Shown here: positions 54,124 through 62,301 of the stretch, one piece after another
Numbering within the stretch: position 1 is the first letter of the stretch
Layout of the letters: each line of letters begins with the position of its first letter
From: Bacteroidales bacterium
GTDB taxonomy: Bacteria > Bacteroidota > Bacteroidia > Bacteroidales > F082
Length of the DNA stretch: 64,000 bases
Assembly (NCBI GenBank): GCA_017645275.1
Contig: JAGCPH010000044.1
Span: forward strand, 1 to 64,000
Reading direction: 5' to 3'
The notes under the pieces: model-generated
What the model was told of the DNA's origin: nothing
What the model saw: the letters and a program-made list of their open reading frames with translations, nothing else
The model's database searches: none
Program-made: the position numbers and the translations under genes

Positions 54124-55323
54124 ATGAATAACGAAGAAAGAAACGGCAAACGTCAGCACGTTGCCAGAAGAAAAACTGCCGAAGTCAGAAGATTCAGTGA
54201 CGAGAGATTAGAGCAGTTTGAAAGAGAAAAAGCTCGCCGTGAAGGCGATAATGAACGCCATGAAAGAAGTTCTTTTGGCGAAAGAAATTTCGATAACTCG
54301 AAATCTCGTTATCCCGATAAAAAAAGTGGTGAAAAAAGAAGCTTCAGTCGTCGCGATGACGATCAAGAACGTGGCGAAAGAAATTTCGATAAACCGAAAT
54401 CACGCTATAGCGATAAAAAGAGTTTCGGCGAAAAAGGTGAAAGAAATTTCGATAACTCGAAATCCCGTTATCCCGATAAAAAAAGAGGTGAAAGAATCGA
54501 AAGAAAGCCTTACGGCAAACGCTTTGACCGCGACGAGGAACGTCCACGTGGCGGCCGCCGCGGATACCGCCGTGAGAAAGACCCTGAGTTCGACCGCCCA
54601 CGCGCAACAGGCGAAATCCGCCTCAACAAATATCTCGCCGACTCTGGCATCTGCTCACGCCGCGAAGCCGACGACCTCATCCTCGCTGGCGCTGTGACAG
54701 TAAACGGCGAAGTGGTCACCGAACTCGGCACAAAAGTCAAAACATCTGATAAAGTGGTATACGGCGGACAGACCCTCAACCGCGAGAAACTTCGTTATGT
54801 CTTGTTAAACAAGCCAAAAGGCGTCATCACCACATCCGATGACCCATACGAGCGCCACACCGTGATGGACCTCGTCGAAGGCGCATGCCAGGAACGAATC
54901 TACCCCGTCGGCCGCCTCGACCGTAACACCCTTGGCCTGCTGCTCCTCACTAACGACGGAGAACTCGCCAAGACACTCACACACCCAAGCCACGAAGTCA
55001 AAAAACTGTATCACGTCACACTCAACAAGCCTCTGACTGAAAGCGACTTCGAGAAGATTCAGAAAGGTCTCATGCTTGAAGACGGCCCTATCGAGGTCGA
55101 TAAGATAAGCTACGTCGAAGACGATATGACAATGCGCGAAGTGGGCGTCGAGATACACTCAGGACGTAACCATATCGTGCGCCGTATCTTCGAAAGCCTC
55201 GGCTATGAAGTGGTGAAACTCGACCGTACCATGCTCGCAGGTCTCACAAAACAAAACCTGCCTCGCGGCCACTGGCGTTTCCTTACCTCTGCCGAAATAT
55301 CAATGCTAAAACGTATCGAATAG
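54124..55323 (+). CDS. rluB: RsuA/RluB-family rRNA pseudouridine synthase with basic repeat tail
   Basis: 399 residues. The N-terminal ~155 residues are an Arg/Lys/Asp-rich disordered extension with three near-identical copies of ERNFDNSKSRYPDKK (54277, 54373 and 54436). Then an S4 RNA-binding domain (IRLNKYLADSGICSRREADDLI) and the synthase domain with the catalytic Asp in YPVGRLDRNTLGLLLLTNDG, closing with SGRNHIVRRIFESLGY. It probably modifies 23S rRNA. The true start is ATG 54124; the frame extends to 54022 across the promoter. First gene of a tight operon with the T9SS nuclease, AtoE and dnaG. Confidence 0.92.
   Translation: MNNEERNGKRQHVARRKTAEVRRFSDERLEQFEREKARREGDNERHERSSFGERNFDNSKSRYPDKKSGEKRSFSRRDDDQERGERNFDKPKSRYSDKKSFGEKGERNFDNSKSRYPDKKRGERIERKPYGKRFDRDEERPRGGRRGYRREKDPEFDRPRATGEIRLNKYLADSGICSRREADDLILAGAVTVNGEVVTELGTKVKTSDKVVYGGQTLNREKLRYVLLNKPKGVITTSDDPYERHTVMDLVEGACQERIYPVGRLDRNTLGLLLLTNDGELAKTLTHPSHEVKKLYHVTLNKPLTESDFEKIQKGLMLEDGPIEVDKISYVEDDMTMREVGVEIHSGRNHIVRRIFESLGYEVVKLDRTMLAGLTKQNLPRGHWRFLTSAEISMLKRIE
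54277..54485 (+). repeat. Three ~50-bp coding repeats
   Basis: Units beginning GGCGAAAGAAATTTCGATAA recur at 54277, 54373 and 54436 with 80-90 percent apparent identity, encoding ERNFDNSKSRYPDKK. Confidence 0.9.
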
Positions 55324-55325
55324 TT

Positions 55326-56612
55326 ATGAAAAAATTATTGTTTATATTGTTGCTAATTGCATCATTTTCAGCCTCTTTAGCCCAAACTGAAACACTGAAA
55401 GTGATGCAGTACAACCTGCTTAATTATGGCAACAACACCGGCTATTGCAACACCACAAACAACAATATAACCGATAAAAACGGCTACATCCGTACCATAC
55501 TCACAGCTTATTACCCCGATATCCTCACCGTCTGCGAAATGGGCCGAAGCACTACCCTGCCTAACGACTTCGTGCGCAACAACCTGAATATCGATGGAAT
55601 AAACTACTGGATGACAAGCCCCGGCTCTAACACCACAGGCTCGAAGCTGACCAATTGCGTTTTCTATAACTCATTGAAACTCACATTGGTAGGACACTCT
55701 GTGGCACAAACCAATACCCGCGAAGTCGACGTCTATGACTTTAAATTCAAAAACGACGACTCCGGCAAGATTGTCCTAACCTGCGTCATCGCTCATCTCA
55801 AAGCCGGCTCAAGCTCCGACGACGAGGCGAAACGTAAGATAATGGCCGAAAACACCATGCGTTACCTCGAAAGCAACTACCGCGACCGTAACGTCCTCAT
55901 CATGGGCGACTTCAACCTCTATCGGTCAACAGAGCCTGCATATCAAGCACTTATAAATCGTACGGCCTATCCTGATGCTTACTTTATCGACCCTGTCTAC
56001 CCTTACGGCGTGGGCAACTGGACCGGAAATGGCACATTCGCCGCATATCACACACAGTCAACACATCAATACTCTGACGACGACTGCCATTCTTCAGGCG
56101 GAATGGACGACCGCTTCGACTTCATCCTCATGTCGGAAAGCATATATGGCGGCCGCGACGGCATCCAATACGTAAATGGCAGCTATAACGCACTCGGACA
56201 AGACGGACGACGCTTCAACAGAAGCATCAACAGCCCGGCAAATACCGAGGTCTCACAAGAAGTGGCCGACGCCCTCTACAATAACTCCGATCACATCCCG
56301 GTAACAATGGAACTCGAGATCGCCACCAATTACAGCGTTAACGAATTGAGTGCCAACGTGTTAAACTACGACATCTTCCCAAATCCGGCAACCGATGTCG
56401 TGAATATGCGCTTTTATCAAGATAATATCGGCGAAGCTAATATATTGTTATTCAACACTTTAGGACAAATGGTCTACTCCGAAGAGATATACGTCAGCGA
56501 AAGCCTGAGCGAACATGCCATCAATGTCGAAAACCTCCAGAAAGGCCTTTATTTCCTGAAGATAACAAACGCCGACGGACTGACAAAAACAGTGAAATTT
56601 GTTAAAGAATGA
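55326..56612 (+). CDS. Endonuclease/exonuclease/phosphatase-family protein with T9SS sorting domain
   Basis: 428 residues. Signal peptide (MKKLLFILLLIASFSASLAQ). EEP fold: LKVMQYNLLNYG, DILTVCEMG (Glu metal ligand), VIAHLKAGSS, VLIMGDFNLYRSTE (Asp/Asn), SSGGMDDRFDFILMS and the terminal His in NNSDHIPVTMEL. The last ~75 residues form a T9SS domain (DIFPNPATDVVNMRF, LLFNTLGQMVYS, LQKGLYFLKITNADG). It is an extracellular nuclease or phosphodiesterase. It starts 2 bases after rluB and overlaps the next gene by ATGA. Confidence 0.93.
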   Translation: MKKLLFILLLIASFSASLAQTETLKVMQYNLLNYGNNTGYCNTTNNNITDKNGYIRTILTAYYPDILTVCEMGRSTTLPNDFVRNNLNIDGINYWMTSPGSNTTGSKLTNCVFYNSLKLTLVGHSVAQTNTREVDVYDFKFKNDDSGKIVLTCVIAHLKAGSSSDDEAKRKIMAENTMRYLESNYRDRNVLIMGDFNLYRSTEPAYQALINRTAYPDAYFIDPVYPYGVGNWTGNGTFAAYHTQSTHQYSDDDCHSSGGMDDRFDFILMSESIYGGRDGIQYVNGSYNALGQDGRRFNRSINSPANTEVSQEVADALYNNSDHIPVTMELEIATNYSVNELSANVLNYDIFPNPATDVVNMRFYQDNIGEANILLFNTLGQMVYSEEIYVSESLSEHAINVENLQKGLYFLKITNADGLTKTVKFVKE

Positions 56613-57976
56613 AGCTTTTTCACAAAATAATAAACGGTTGTGTCAATTTCATGCAGAAATATCTGCCTGAGCCCTTCATCTTTGCAATAATCCTCACTTT
56701 TGTCGCCATCGCGGTCGCCATGCCGGTCTGCCACCAGAGCATAGTCGAAGTGGTCAGCAACTGGGGCGGCGGCGTGTGGAACCTCCTCGGATTCTCCATG
56801 CAGATGGCTCTCGTGCTCGTAACCGGCGCCACCCTAGCAGCAGCTCCTTTTATCAAAAAAGGTATCAGCAAGTTGGCCTCTCTTCCGAAAACACCAGCAG
56901 GCGCTATAGCTCTCGTCACAGCCATATCCGCAGTGGCATGCTGGCTCAACTGGGGTTTCGGTCTCATCGTGGGCGCCATCTTCGCCAAAGAGATTGCCAA
57001 AAAACTCAAAAATGTCGACTACCGACTGCTCATAGCCTCAGCCTATAGCGGCTTTGTGGTATGGCACGCAGGCATATCAGGTTCAATACCTCTCAAAATG
57101 GCATCCGACCTCAACGAGCTGGTTAAAGATACTAACGGCGTGATAACCAACACAATAGCCATCACCGACACCATCCTCGACCCTCATAACATCATCATGG
57201 TGGTACTCGTCACCATAGCCCTAGTGGCAATCAACTCGGCGATGCACCCGAAAGGCAACAATATCGTCACCATCGACCCTGCTCTCCTCCACGAAGACGA
57301 CGCCGTAGAGACGCATGGCCATGCGTCTCAAAAAACCCCCGCCATGAAACTGGAATACAGCCGTTTCCTAAGTATCCTATTATCAATCCTAGGCTTCTCC
57401 TACTTGATAATCAGCCTCTTCCTGAAAGGAAAATCCTTCGACCTCGGCTCAGTGATCCTGCTATTCCTCTTCCTCGGCATCGTCTTGCATAAAACGCCTA
57501 TCGCCTACGTCCGCGCTTTCGCGAAATCTGTCGGCGGCGCAGCAGGGATATTGCTGCAGTTCCCATTCTACGCTGGCATCATGGGCATCATCACCGGCGT
57601 CGGCGAGTCAGGAATATGTCTCGGCACCGTGGTGAGCGAGGCATTCGTAAACATCTCTACGTCAACGACTTATCCGATATATACCTTCCTTTGCGCGGCA
57701 ATTCTCAACATGTTCGTGCCATCAGGTGGCGGTCACTGGGCAATCCAGGCACCAATCATGTTCGCGGCAGGCGATGCTCTTAACGTCGACCACGGCCTCA
57801 CAGGCATGGCGATAGCTTGGGGCGACGCATGGACCAATCTCATCCAGCCGTTCTGGGCACTGCCAGCATTGGCAATAGCCAAGCTTAACGCAAAGGATAT
57901 CATGGGATTCTGCCTCATCGACCTCGTCGTGTCAGGCATCATAATCATAGGTGGACTTCTAATCTGGGCAATATGA
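56609..57976 (+). CDS. atoE: Short-chain fatty acid transporter, AtoE family
   Basis: 455 residues with about 12 membrane helices. It matches the AtoE family: YLPEPFIFAIILTFVAIAVAM, WGGGVWNLLGFSMQMALVLVTG, AVACWLNWGFGLIVGAIFAKE, SAYSGFVVWHAGISGSIPL, MFVPSGGGHWAIQAPIM, GDAWTNLIQPFWALP. Probably carries short-chain fatty acids across the inner membrane. The cytoplasmic loop around residues 232-241 reads VETHGHAS, encoded by the 22-bp palindrome at 57308. Overlaps both neighbours by four bases (ATGA). Confidence 0.92.
   Translation: MKLFHKIINGCVNFMQKYLPEPFIFAIILTFVAIAVAMPVCHQSIVEVVSNWGGGVWNLLGFSMQMALVLVTGATLAAAPFIKKGISKLASLPKTPAGAIALVTAISAVACWLNWGFGLIVGAIFAKEIAKKLKNVDYRLLIASAYSGFVVWHAGISGSIPLKMASDLNELVKDTNGVITNTIAITDTILDPHNIIMVVLVTIALVAINSAMHPKGNNIVTIDPALLHEDDAVETHGHASQKTPAMKLEYSRFLSILLSILGFSYLIISLFLKGKSFDLGSVILLFLFLGIVLHKTPIAYVRAFAKSVGGAAGILLQFPFYAGIMGIITGVGESGICLGTVVSEAFVNISTSTTYPIYTFLCAAILNMFVPSGGGHWAIQAPIMFAAGDALNVDHGLTGMAIAWGDAWTNLIQPFWALPALAIAKLNAKDIMGFCLIDLVVSGIIIIGGLLIWAI
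57308..57329. repeat. Perfect 22-bp palindrome translated in AtoE
   Basis: Arms GAGACGCATGG / CCATGCGTCTC. In frame it reads V-E-T-H-G-H-A-S, the same frame as at 20904 and 22441. Confidence 0.94.
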
Positions 57977-59943
57977 TACCTCGCGATACCATAGCCCAGA
58001 TACTTGAGACGGCGCGCATCGAAGACGTCGTCAACGAGTTTGTGACCCTCAAAAAACGCGGCTCCAACCTCATCGGAGTGTGCCCTTTCCATAAAGAAAA
58101 AACGCCTTCGTTCAACGTCAACCCGGCCCGCAATATCTTTAAATGCTTCGGCTGCGGCAAAGCGGGCGACTCAGTGCGTTTCATCATGGAACATGAGCAT
58201 TACTCATACCCCGAGGCTCTCCGCTATCTCGCCAAAAAATACGGCATCAAGATTGAGGAACGCGAGCAGACACCAGAAGAAATGGCGGCGCAGAACGAAC
58301 GCGAACGTATGTTCAACATCAACAGCTTCGCGCAAAAGTATTTCTCCGAAACCATGCTGAACACCGACGAGGGTCGGTCAGTCGGTCTAGCCTACTTCCG
58401 TGAACGCGGATTCCGTGACGCCATCATCAACCGCTTCCAACTGGGTTATTGCCCCAACAGCGGCAACGCTTTCACAGAATTCGCCACAAAAAACGGATAC
58501 GACAAGGATCTTCTGATAAAAGTAGGCCTCACCGGAAGCTACGAAAACCGTCTTTACGACCGCTATCAAGGACGCGTCATCTTCCCGATTCATAACCTTA
58601 CCGGAAAAGTCATAGGCTTCGGCGGACGTATTCTTACCTCTGAAAAAACTAAGGCAAAATACGTAAACTCCCCTGAATCAGAGATTTACAATAAGAGTCA
58701 GACACTATACGGTATCTTCTTTGCCAGAAACGAGATTTCCCGCCTCGACAACTGTATCCTCGTCGAAGGCTATGCCGACGTGCTCTCAATGCATCAGGCT
58801 GGCATCGAAAATGTGGTTGCAAGCTCGGGCACCTCTCTGACGACCGAACAGATACGTATGATTAGCCGCTACACCAAGAACGTCACCATGCTCTACGACG
58901 GCGACGCTGCAGGTATTCACGCCGCCCTCCGTGGCACCAACATGGTCCTCGAAGAAGGCATGAACGTCCGTATCGTGGTGCTGCCACCTGAACACGACCC
59001 CGACTCGTTTGTGCAGCAAAATCCTATCGAGTATGTCACCAAGTACCTGGCCGACAACGCAAAAGATTTCATCAGCTTCAAGACCAACCTCCTTCTGAAA
59101 GACGCCAAAAACGACCCTATCAAGAAGGCCTCGGTCATCAAAGACATCGTTGAGACAATCTCTGTCATCCCCGACCCTATCTATCGTGCCACCTACATCA
59201 AAGAATGTAGCCGCACCCTCGAAGTCGCCGAACAAACCTTGATGAACGAGCTGAATAAAATTTTGCGTGCCAAATACCGCAAACAACTCGGCCTAGACCC
59301 AGGTCAGGACACCTCCTACTTATCATATCAGTCCTACCAGTCCTATAGTCAACAGCAACCAGTCGAGGAACCTCAAAATCCCTCCATCCCAATCGGCTTC
59401 TACCAAGAGCAGGAACTCGTGAAGCTCCTCCTCACCCATGGCTCCGAAACCCTTGACCTGGAAGGCAAAGACGACGATGGCAACGACATCGTCTACACCA
59501 CCACGATAGCATCTCTCATCGTCGATGACCTCAAAAACGACGGCCTCCTCTTCCGCGACCCCACCCATAAAAAGGTGTTCGACGCATTCGACCGTGGCCT
59601 CGACACAGGCATTCTGCCCACAACACAGGAGTTCATATCCAGCGAAGACGACGATGTAGCCCGTCTCGCCGCCGACCTCCTCAGCACCCAATACCGCCTC
59701 GACGACTGGCGCCGTCACCGTATAGTGGTCAAGACAGAGAACGACGTCCTCAAAAAGACCGTCCTCATGTCCATCCTACGTTTCAAAGATATGGTCATCG
59801 AAGACCGCCGCACCGCTCTCGTCAAAGAGCTCCAATCATGCTCCGACCCCGATGATCAGCTTATCCTCCTTAAAAAGAAGAAACACCTCGATGACATCCG
59901 TAACCGCATCAACCGCGACCTCGGAATCGTTATCACCAAATAG
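57973..59943 (+). CDS. dnaG: DNA primase
   Basis: 656 residues. N-terminal CHC2 zinc finger (CPFHKEKTPSFNVNPARNIFKCFGCG), RNA-polymerase core with FPIHNLTGKVIGFGGRI, and TOPRIM acidic residues in CILVEGYADVLSMHQAG and MLYDGDAAGIHAA. A Tyr/Ser/Gln-rich linker (TSYLSYQSYQSYSQQQP) leads to a C-terminal helicase-binding domain. Makes RNA primers for replication. Last gene of the rluB operon, overlapping atoE by ATGA; rpoD and rpsU, usual partners, are absent. Confidence 0.97.
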   Translation: MIPRDTIAQILETARIEDVVNEFVTLKKRGSNLIGVCPFHKEKTPSFNVNPARNIFKCFGCGKAGDSVRFIMEHEHYSYPEALRYLAKKYGIKIEEREQTPEEMAAQNERERMFNINSFAQKYFSETMLNTDEGRSVGLAYFRERGFRDAIINRFQLGYCPNSGNAFTEFATKNGYDKDLLIKVGLTGSYENRLYDRYQGRVIFPIHNLTGKVIGFGGRILTSEKTKAKYVNSPESEIYNKSQTLYGIFFARNEISRLDNCILVEGYADVLSMHQAGIENVVASSGTSLTTEQIRMISRYTKNVTMLYDGDAAGIHAALRGTNMVLEEGMNVRIVVLPPEHDPDSFVQQNPIEYVTKYLADNAKDFISFKTNLLLKDAKNDPIKKASVIKDIVETISVIPDPIYRATYIKECSRTLEVAEQTLMNELNKILRAKYRKQLGLDPGQDTSYLSYQSYQSYSQQQPVEEPQNPSIPIGFYQEQELVKLLLTHGSETLDLEGKDDDGNDIVYTTTIASLIVDDLKNDGLLFRDPTHKKVFDAFDRGLDTGILPTTQEFISSEDDDVARLAADLLSTQYRLDDWRRHRIVVKTENDVLKKTVLMSILRFKDMVIEDRRTALVKELQSCSDPDDQLILLKKKKHLDDIRNRINRDLGIVITK

Positions 59944-60008
59944 GTAAAAGTTTGAAGTGTGAAGTTGCCAGTTTGAAGTTATTATTCTTCCATCAACTCC
60001 AAACTCAA
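59944..60008. repeat. TTTGAAG heptamer array, left flank of the four-helix-bundle gene
   Basis: AAAAGTTTGAAGTGTGAAGT and CAGTTTGAAGTT on the + strand start right after the dnaG stop, then AACTCCAAACTC in the opposite sense. Confidence 0.75.
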
Positions 60009-60010
60009 AA

Positions 60011-60364
60011 TCATTGTTTCATCTTTTTAGTAATACTATCAAGCAATCTTACAAGCTCTTTACATTTGGAGTTCAATTTGTTATATTCTTCAATAGATAT
60101 ATAACTTGTTTTTAGTAAAAGTTCTATCCAATACTCAGTTTCTGCAGCTTCTTTTAATGATATATAAATTTTTGCCAAAAAATCATTTTTGCTGATACCT
60201 TTTTGTGCTTCAAATAGATTTGCACCTATACTTGTTCCACTTCGTAATACTTGTTTAGAAAGAACATATTCTTTTTTATTTTCTGACAAATTTTTATATA
60301 AGTTAACTATATCCACAGAAAAGCCCATGCATTTTCCCCTAATAAAACCTCCAAAATCTTCCAT
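60011..60364 (-). CDS. Four-helix-bundle protein (S23/IVP family)
   Basis: 117 residues, the usual size of the S23 ribosomal/intervening-sequence protein family (PF05635): CMGFSVDIVNLYKNLSENKKEYVLSKQVLRSGTSIGANLFEAQKG, then AKIYISLKEAAETEYWIELL. Such proteins were first found within 23S rRNA intervening sequences and as accessories of retro-elements; their role is unclear. Here it is AT-rich, lies alone between dnaG and a dehydrogenase, and is flanked on both sides by TTTGAAG arrays in inverted orientation. Confidence 0.9.
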   Translation of the reverse strand: MEDFGGFIRGKCMGFSVDIVNLYKNLSENKKEYVLSKQVLRSGTSIGANLFEAQKGISKNDFLAKIYISLKEAAETEYWIELLLKTSYISIEEYNKLNSKCKELVRLLDSITKKMKQ

Positions 60365-60387
60365 AATCAGTTAACCATAAATAAACC

Positions 60388-60423
60388 AAAAAACTTCAAA
60401 CTCCAAACTTCAAACTTCAAACT
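60388..60423. repeat. TTTGAAG heptamer array, right flank of the four-helix-bundle gene
   Basis: AAACTTCAAACTCCAAACTT and CAAACTTCAAAC on the + strand; the reverse complement begins right after the stop codon of the dehydrogenase (TTTTAGTTTGAAGTTTGAAG). Confidence 0.8.
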
Positions 60424-61333
60424 AAAATAAATTTTCAATATTATTAATTACAATCCCTAATCTTAGAATAAACGCCTCCTTTGTAGCAAACCCAATATGA
60501 GGCAACAGCATCGTATTCGGTGCCGTAAGTAATGGATTGTCACTATTAAGTGGCGGCTCCCCATCATAAACATCACATGCAGCCCCGGCAATCACGCCCT
60601 TCTTCAGCGCTTCCGCCAAATCCAACGTGTTCACCACCGGACCGCGTGCAGCGTTAACCACCACAGCAGTCGGTTTCATCAGAGCAAAGTCCTTGGCAGT
60701 CAGGAAGTTACGTGTCTCGTCGTTCAAAGCGATGTGCAGTGCCACAATGTCTGATTCTTTGAGCAGTGTTTCCTTGTCGACAAATGTGACCCCCGCCACC
60801 TGCCTCGGCGTACGGTTCCACGCTATCACCTTGCAGCCAAATGCCTGTGCCAACGCCGCAGTCCTCTGCCCTATGGCTCCCATCCCGATGATGCCTACCG
60901 TCTTGCCCGCAATCTCCCGACCCGGCGCAATGGATGGTCCTTTACAGCTGCGTGTAATCTTATCATTCTCAATGACATGGCGATACAGCCCTATCATCAT
61001 GCATATCGTCTCCTCCGCCACAGCCTCCGTCGAATACCCAGCCGCATTCTTCACCACTATGCCACGACGCCGACACTCCTCCATGTCAATATGATCTAAT
61101 CCCGTGAATGCTATCGAAAGCATCTTCAGGTTTGGGCACGCATCCAGAAAATCCTTGCGCAATGGCATGTTGCTCTCCACCACGACATCGGCTCCCGACG
61201 CGCGCTCAATGTTCAACTCAGGCTTCCTGTCGGGATATACCACAACCTCATGCCCTTGCTTCTTTAAAGGTTCACAAGCCCGCTCCACGGCTTCCACCGT
61301 GAGACCCAAAGGCTCCAAAAAGACTATCTTCAT
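60422..61333 (-). CDS. D-2-hydroxyacid dehydrogenase
   Basis: 303 residues. Rossmann fold with GKTVGIIGMGAIGQRTAALAQAFG, catalytic Arg in VVNAARGPVVNT, Glu in VYDGEPPLNSDN and His in NTMLLPHIGF. The N-terminal domain binds the hydroxyacid. It belongs to the phosphoglycerate/glyoxylate reductase family; lacking an ACT domain it is not a classical SerA. Substrate not readable. Promoter TATCTTTG on the minus strand at 61363. The stop codon borders the TTTGAAG array. Confidence 0.92.
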   Translation of the reverse strand: MKIVFLEPLGLTVEAVERACEPLKKQGHEVVVYPDRKPELNIERASGADVVVESNMPLRKDFLDACPNLKMLSIAFTGLDHIDMEECRRRGIVVKNAAGYSTEAVAEETICMMIGLYRHVIENDKITRSCKGPSIAPGREIAGKTVGIIGMGAIGQRTAALAQAFGCKVIAWNRTPRQVAGVTFVDKETLLKESDIVALHIALNDETRNFLTAKDFALMKPTAVVVNAARGPVVNTLDLAEALKKGVIAGAACDVYDGEPPLNSDNPLLTAPNTMLLPHIGFATKEAFILRLGIVINNIENLF

Positions 61334-61362
61334 CGCTCTACTTTTTTTGTTGTTTCAAACAA

Positions 61363-61370
61363 CAAAGATA
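61363..61370 (-). promoter_or_regulatory. Promoter -7 box of the hydroxyacid dehydrogenase
   Basis: TATCTTTG on the minus strand. Confidence 0.65.
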
Positions 61371-61556
61371 GTCATTTTTTTCTAATCAGCCGTTTTTTTA
61401 TAAAAAAGGGACCGCACCAGCATGTTATGAAACAGTGTTTACCATAATTATATGATGACTTAAAATTTTATGAGCATCGTAAAACCAAATTTATGAAGAT
61501 GAGATGGAATAAAAAAATGAACAGGTGTCCATTAGTGGACGGCCCCCTTTTATCCA

Positions 61557-61922
61557 TTATTCAGCAGCCTTCTGGTCCTCGTCACTGCTCATCCTGTCAA
61601 TGAGCATGAACTCATCCATGTAAATCTCCGTGATAAAACGCTTGTTTTTATCCCTGTCCTCATATTGCCTCGTGCGCAAATTGCCCTCCAAAGCCATTAA
61701 ACGGCCCTTTCTGACGATTTTCTCCACAACCTCAGCCGTCTTACCCCTCGCAACAATATTGTGCCACTGAGTGTCTGTAACGAGCTCGTTTTTGTCGTTG
61801 TAATACCTGTCGTTGGTCGCTAACGCAAATCGCGCAGTCTTCTTGCCGTCACCAAAAACCCTAATCTCAGGATCAGCCCCAGGCCGCCCAATCAAATGTA
61901 CCGAATTTCTTAAAGTTCCCAT
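61557..61922 (-). CDS. ssb: Single-stranded DNA-binding protein
   Basis: 121 residues. OB fold with NSVHLIGRPGADPEIRVFGDGKKTARFALATND, VTDTQWHNIVARGKTAEVVEKIVRKG and LRTRQYEDRDKNKRFITEIY. It lacks the long linker and the acidic DDDxPF tip of housekeeping SSB; it ends RMSSDEDQKAAE. It may be a second, accessory SSB. Promoter TAACTTTG on the minus strand at 61964. Confidence 0.92.
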   Translation of the reverse strand: MGTLRNSVHLIGRPGADPEIRVFGDGKKTARFALATNDRYYNDKNELVTDTQWHNIVARGKTAEVVEKIVRKGRLMALEGNLRTRQYEDRDKNKRFITEIYMDEFMLIDRMSSDEDQKAAE

Positions 61923-61963
61923 AACATTATAATTTAAGTTAATAACTATTGACTAGTCACATA

Positions 61964-61971
61964 CAAAGTTA
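61964..61971 (-). promoter_or_regulatory. Promoter -7 box of ssb
   Basis: TAACTTTG on the minus strand fits TAnnTTTG. Confidence 0.6.
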
Positions 61972-62228
61972 ATCCCTCTCCCAAGAATTAGTCGTATGAA
62001 AAATGACTAATCTTTCAACACCTCCATAATCATCTGGGAACCAACAAATTACAATACACAAACCGAAGTTTCTATGTTTTTTTAATGTTAATAAATTTTA
62101 ACTAAATTTTTTTAACATTTCCGTCACCCCCAACAAAACCTACTCGTTTCATAAATTTTCCAAAATTTCAGTCCCTTTTTGTTTTTTATAAAAAAAATCC
62201 CCTTCCCCCCGATTTTTACGCCAAATCA
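61972..62228. other. AT-rich intergenic stretch, nothing recognised
   Basis: Between the ssb promoter and the terminator of the right-edge gene. Long T runs and no frame with a plausible start; I see no RNA motif. Confidence 0.5.
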
Positions 62229-62230
62229 AA

Positions 62231-62266
62231 AAAATAAGAGCCCTCTTTTCAGAGAGCCCTTATTTT
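62231..62266 (-). terminator. Terminator of the right-edge T9SS gene
   Basis: Arms AAAATAAGAGCCCTCT and AGAGAGCCCTTATTTT pair with two G-U or mismatched positions and are followed by T runs on the minus strand (A runs on +). Confidence 0.75.
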
Positions 62267-62301
62267 CTTATTCGCTAATGGCCAACGGCCAATAGCCAAT
62301 G

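Noticed and set aside
61526..61546. GTCCATTAGTGGAC hairpin after ssb, considered as an IS end or strong terminator
   Set aside because: Only 5-bp arms, no second end, no transposase; at most a weak terminator for ssb.
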